This document shows, in pieces, positions 62,176 through 64,000 of a stretch of DNA of 64,000 nucleotides. Origin of the DNA: Ferrovibrio terrae (GTDB taxonomy: Bacteria; Pseudomonadota; Alphaproteobacteria; Ferrovibrionales; Ferrovibrionaceae); the NCBI RefSeq assembly GCF_007197755.1, contig NZ_CP041636.1, positions 620,001 through 684,000 on the forward strand, read 5' to 3'. The position numbers and the translations under genes were made by a program. Numbering within the stretch: the stretch's first letter is position 1; every line of letters starts with the position of its first letter. Under the pieces are notes generated by a model, which did not search any database, was not told the origin of the DNA, and saw nothing but the letters and a program-made list of their open reading frames with translations.

Positions 62176-63209
62176 ACACTACAGTAGAGAAAGCTCAACA
62201 GGTCGCCGCCCGTGAAAGCTTCCAACTTGAGCATGACAACCTTTGTGTGATTTGCGGCCAGCGCAGCCATGTTAATGTGATTGGCGCCGTCAAAGAACAT
62301 GAATACGAAAATACGACGGCGATCGCCTTTCCAGTAATTCAGTGTCAATGCGGGCACGTCTACCTGTTCCCCCGCCCTTCAATATCCGAACTGGGGCGCA
62401 TCTATCCGCCGACCTACTATGCCTTTGGCGATGACAGCGAAGAGCCGGACTCCTGGGTTTTGAGAGCTGTAGCCCGCGGCAGAGTCAAGGCGCTGGAAAC
62501 GCGCCTTGTACCATTTCTGCCGCAAGTCGCAGGCCGTCCTTTGCGAATCCTGGATATTGGGTGTGGTGAAGGAAAATTCCTCGACGCCATTAAAACCCTC
62601 ATCCCTGAAGCGCAGACATACGGGCTTGATAGTTCGTCATCCGCCCTGTCACGCGCCGAACGCAAGGGGCACAAGATAATCCACGGCTTTATCGGAGAAG
62701 TAGAGATTGAGCCGCAATTTTTCGATGCCGTCATCTGCCTCCATGTCATCGAGCATGTTGCCAGACCCGATCAGTTTCTCAATGAATGCCGCAACCTGTT
62801 GCAGCCGGCCGGTGTGATGCTTTTCGAGACCCCGACCATCGATACGCTGGCGTTTCGCGTCTTTCGTTCCGGTGTCTGGGGTGGATACCACGCGCCCAGA
62901 CACTGGCATCTCTTCAGTGCCAGCAGCTTCGCACGTCTGGCAGGCAAAGCCGGCTTGGACGTGAAGCATAACGAAACATACCCAATTGGCACTTTCTGGG
63001 TGTGGACGTTTCATGTCCTTGCAATGAAGTGGCTCCCAAGAAGTATTGCGGATACCATCTTCCCGCCCAAAGTAATCGTCGGACGCCGCTTCTATGATTT
63101 TGCGCTTCTCGCTGCCACATCGATTCTGGACAGCCTGATAAAGCTGAGCTCCAAGGCCGCCGGAGGCATGTGGATCATCATGACCCACCGCTCAGCCCCT
63201 CCCCAATAA
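62172..63209 (+). CDS. Zinc-knuckle methyltransferase with non-AUG start
   Basis: The 345-residue protein has cysteine pairs near the N-terminus (CVICGQ and CQCGHVYLF) that form the zinc knuckle of NDP-sugar or glycan methyltransferases, and ILDIGCGEGKFLDAIK as the SAM loop followed by ICLHVIEHVARPDQF. A start at the GTG 62245-62247 would cut the first cysteine pair in two, so translation must begin earlier. No ATG, GTG or TTG exists in frame; a CTG at 62172 overlaps the desaturase TGA (CTGA) and has GGAG seven bases upstream, which makes it the best start. The fold resembles the methyltransferase at 28164-29111. Confidence 0.82.
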   Translation: MNTTVEKAQQVAARESFQLEHDNLCVICGQRSHVNVIGAVKEHEYENTTAIAFPVIQCQCGHVYLFPRPSISELGRIYPPTYYAFGDDSEEPDSWVLRAVARGRVKALETRLVPFLPQVAGRPLRILDIGCGEGKFLDAIKTLIPEAQTYGLDSSSSALSRAERKGHKIIHGFIGEVEIEPQFFDAVICLHVIEHVARPDQFLNECRNLLQPAGVMLFETPTIDTLAFRVFRSGVWGGYHAPRHWHLFSASSFARLAGKAGLDVKHNETYPIGTFWVWTFHVLAMKWLPRSIADTIFPPKVIVGRRFYDFALLAATSILDSLIKLSSKAAGGMWIIMTHRSAPPQ

Positions 63210-63216
63210 CTCCTCG

Positions 63217-64000
63217 TCAACCTATCGATACCGCAACCCCCTTCTTCGGCCGGATAAAGAAAAACAACCCCGCGACCGTCAGGATGAGCAGCAAGAAACC
63301 GACAAGAGTTATGCGAAGCCCCATCTTAAAATATGGTGGCGTGAACAACCATTCGACCTCATGGCGGCCTGCCGGAACAGGAATGGCCATAAAGGCGTGA
63401 TTTGCGCGAACCACCGGCACTTCCTGCCCGTTCACGAAAGCGCGCCAGCCGCGATTATACCCATCGCCAAAGAACAACATGCCGGCCTGCGGCGCCTCTA
63501 TAGTCATCGTCAACTCATGATGGCGCTTCTCTTCGTATTCGACTTTTCCTCCGCGGCCCGGTGAGGCAGGAAAATCCGGCCGGTAGCCCATGAGGAGCAG
63601 GCCATTCCGGGCTACAAAGTCAGGTGCCGCGATGCGATCCAGAACCTGATTACCATTTTGGTACACTTCGAAATTTGAGAAGAACATAAAGCGCGACAGA
63701 GCCGTAGGACGGATCTCCCGTCCCTGACGATAATTCGGGTCATAGCCGTTCCCAACAAGATCGTTCAGTACGGGTGAGGCGGCTTGACTGTAAAAGCCGG
63801 CCGCATTGAAATTTTCCGGTTCCAGGCGCCGGATTATCTCGCCCAGCAAAGCCGGAACATCGGAATTCAATCCGCCATATGACCGCAGGCCATATACCGA
63901 CGGAATGTTGGATTGTAGTTCGCTTCCGCTCAGTTGAAGAAAAATATGAGGATAATTTACGCGGTAGTTTACGAGCTCGGGATCAAGCGGCTGCATCCAT
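63217..64000 (-). CDS. YfhO-like membrane protein, C-terminal part (start beyond the window)
   Basis: The visible 261 residues are the C-terminus of a larger minus-strand gene that runs off the right edge. The beta-rich region RGWRAFVNGQEVPVVRANHAFMAIPVPAGRHEVEWLFTPP is typical of the periplasmic end of YfhO-family membrane proteins, and a final hydrophobic helix ITLVGFLLLILTVAGLFFFI is followed by a short basic tail. YfhO proteins have a GT-C-like fold and are linked to transfer of sugars from polyprenyl phosphate, which would fit the GtrB-type GT2 at 58617-59630. Confidence 0.8.
   Translation of the reverse strand, partial: WMQPLDPELVNYRVNYPHIFLQLSGSELQSNIPSVYGLRSYGGLNSDVPALLGEIIRRLEPENFNAAGFYSQAASPVLNDLVGNGYDPNYRQGREIRPTALSRFMFFSNFEVYQNGNQVLDRIAAPDFVARNGLLLMGYRPDFPASPGRGGKVEYEEKRHHELTMTIEAPQAGMLFFGDGYNRGWRAFVNGQEVPVVRANHAFMAIPVPAGRHEVEWLFTPPYFKMGLRITLVGFLLLILTVAGLFFFIRPKKGVAVSIG

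Noticed and set aside
1-64000. tRNA, rRNA, CRISPR array, insertion sequence or phage genes
   Set aside because: I looked for short regular repeats, transposase/integrase motifs and tRNA-like cloverleaves by eye and found none; a dedicated scan could still find a short element.

Overview
The window looks like part of a GC-rich alphaproteobacterial chromosome, perhaps Rhodospirillales-like. That placement rests on protein style and codon use only. Apart from the rimO fragment at the left edge, almost everything belongs to one very large surface-glycan locus. I saw no rRNA, tRNA, CRISPR array, transposase or phage gene.

Region 1 (931-22750, minus strand) is a ~22 kb gene train with overlapping or near-touching genes. 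It reads from a near-consensus promoter at 22857-22885 through a nucleotide-sugar dehydratase, an SqdB-like UDP-sulfoquinovose synthase, two NeuB/NeuC-type nonulosonate synthase/epimerase pairs, one CMP-sugar synthetase, two AsnB-type amidotransferases, a 2-hydroxyacid dehydrogenase, two 'surface carbohydrate biosynthesis' proteins (one frameshifted), a beta-propeller protein, three GT4 glycosyltransferases and a SAM-fold protein. It probably makes and assembles one or more sialic-acid-like, possibly sulfonated and amidated, glycans.

Region 2 (22922-30101, minus) has an MsbA-like ABC half-transporter, three methyltransferases, a phosphotransferase-like kinase, a second SAM-fold protein and a second 2-hydroxyacid dehydrogenase. 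Region 3 (30650-35569, minus) has an outer-membrane beta-barrel, a lipoprotein alpha/beta hydrolase, an O-antigen ligase/polymerase-like membrane protein and a GT2. Region 4 (35880-38497, plus) is an ABC-2 permease, an NBD with eroded motifs and a GT2.

Region 5 (38494-47876, minus) is the most unusual part. It has HddA/HddC enzymes for GDP-heptose, a ColD-like 3-dehydratase with the diagnostic histidine at residue 188, two short-chain epimerase/reductases, a B12/radical-SAM protein and an orphan TPP-dependent E1 alpha/beta pair without E2 or E3. I propose that it makes a GDP-linked deoxy sugar, possibly heptose-derived, that is carbon-branched by the E1 pair, in logic like yersiniose synthesis but with different enzymes.

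Region 6 (47960-55200, plus) is a GT2, a Wzm/Wzt exporter whose ATPase carries a C-terminal domain, a sulfotransferase and a SPASM radical-SAM protein. The last two share a ~55-residue repeat module. Region 7 (55208-64000) holds a 1033-residue GT-like/TPR protein, a GtrB-type GT2, a transaldolase, two methyltransferases, a desaturase and the end of a YfhO-like membrane protein.

Taken together, precursors are built in the cytoplasm (regions 1 and 5), assembled by many glycosyltransferases, decorated (methyl, sulfate, amide), exported by two ABC-2 systems and perhaps ligated by the region 3 enzyme. Start sites were chosen by eye from ribosome-binding sites and overlaps; two appear to be non-standard (ATT at 9712, CTG at 62172).
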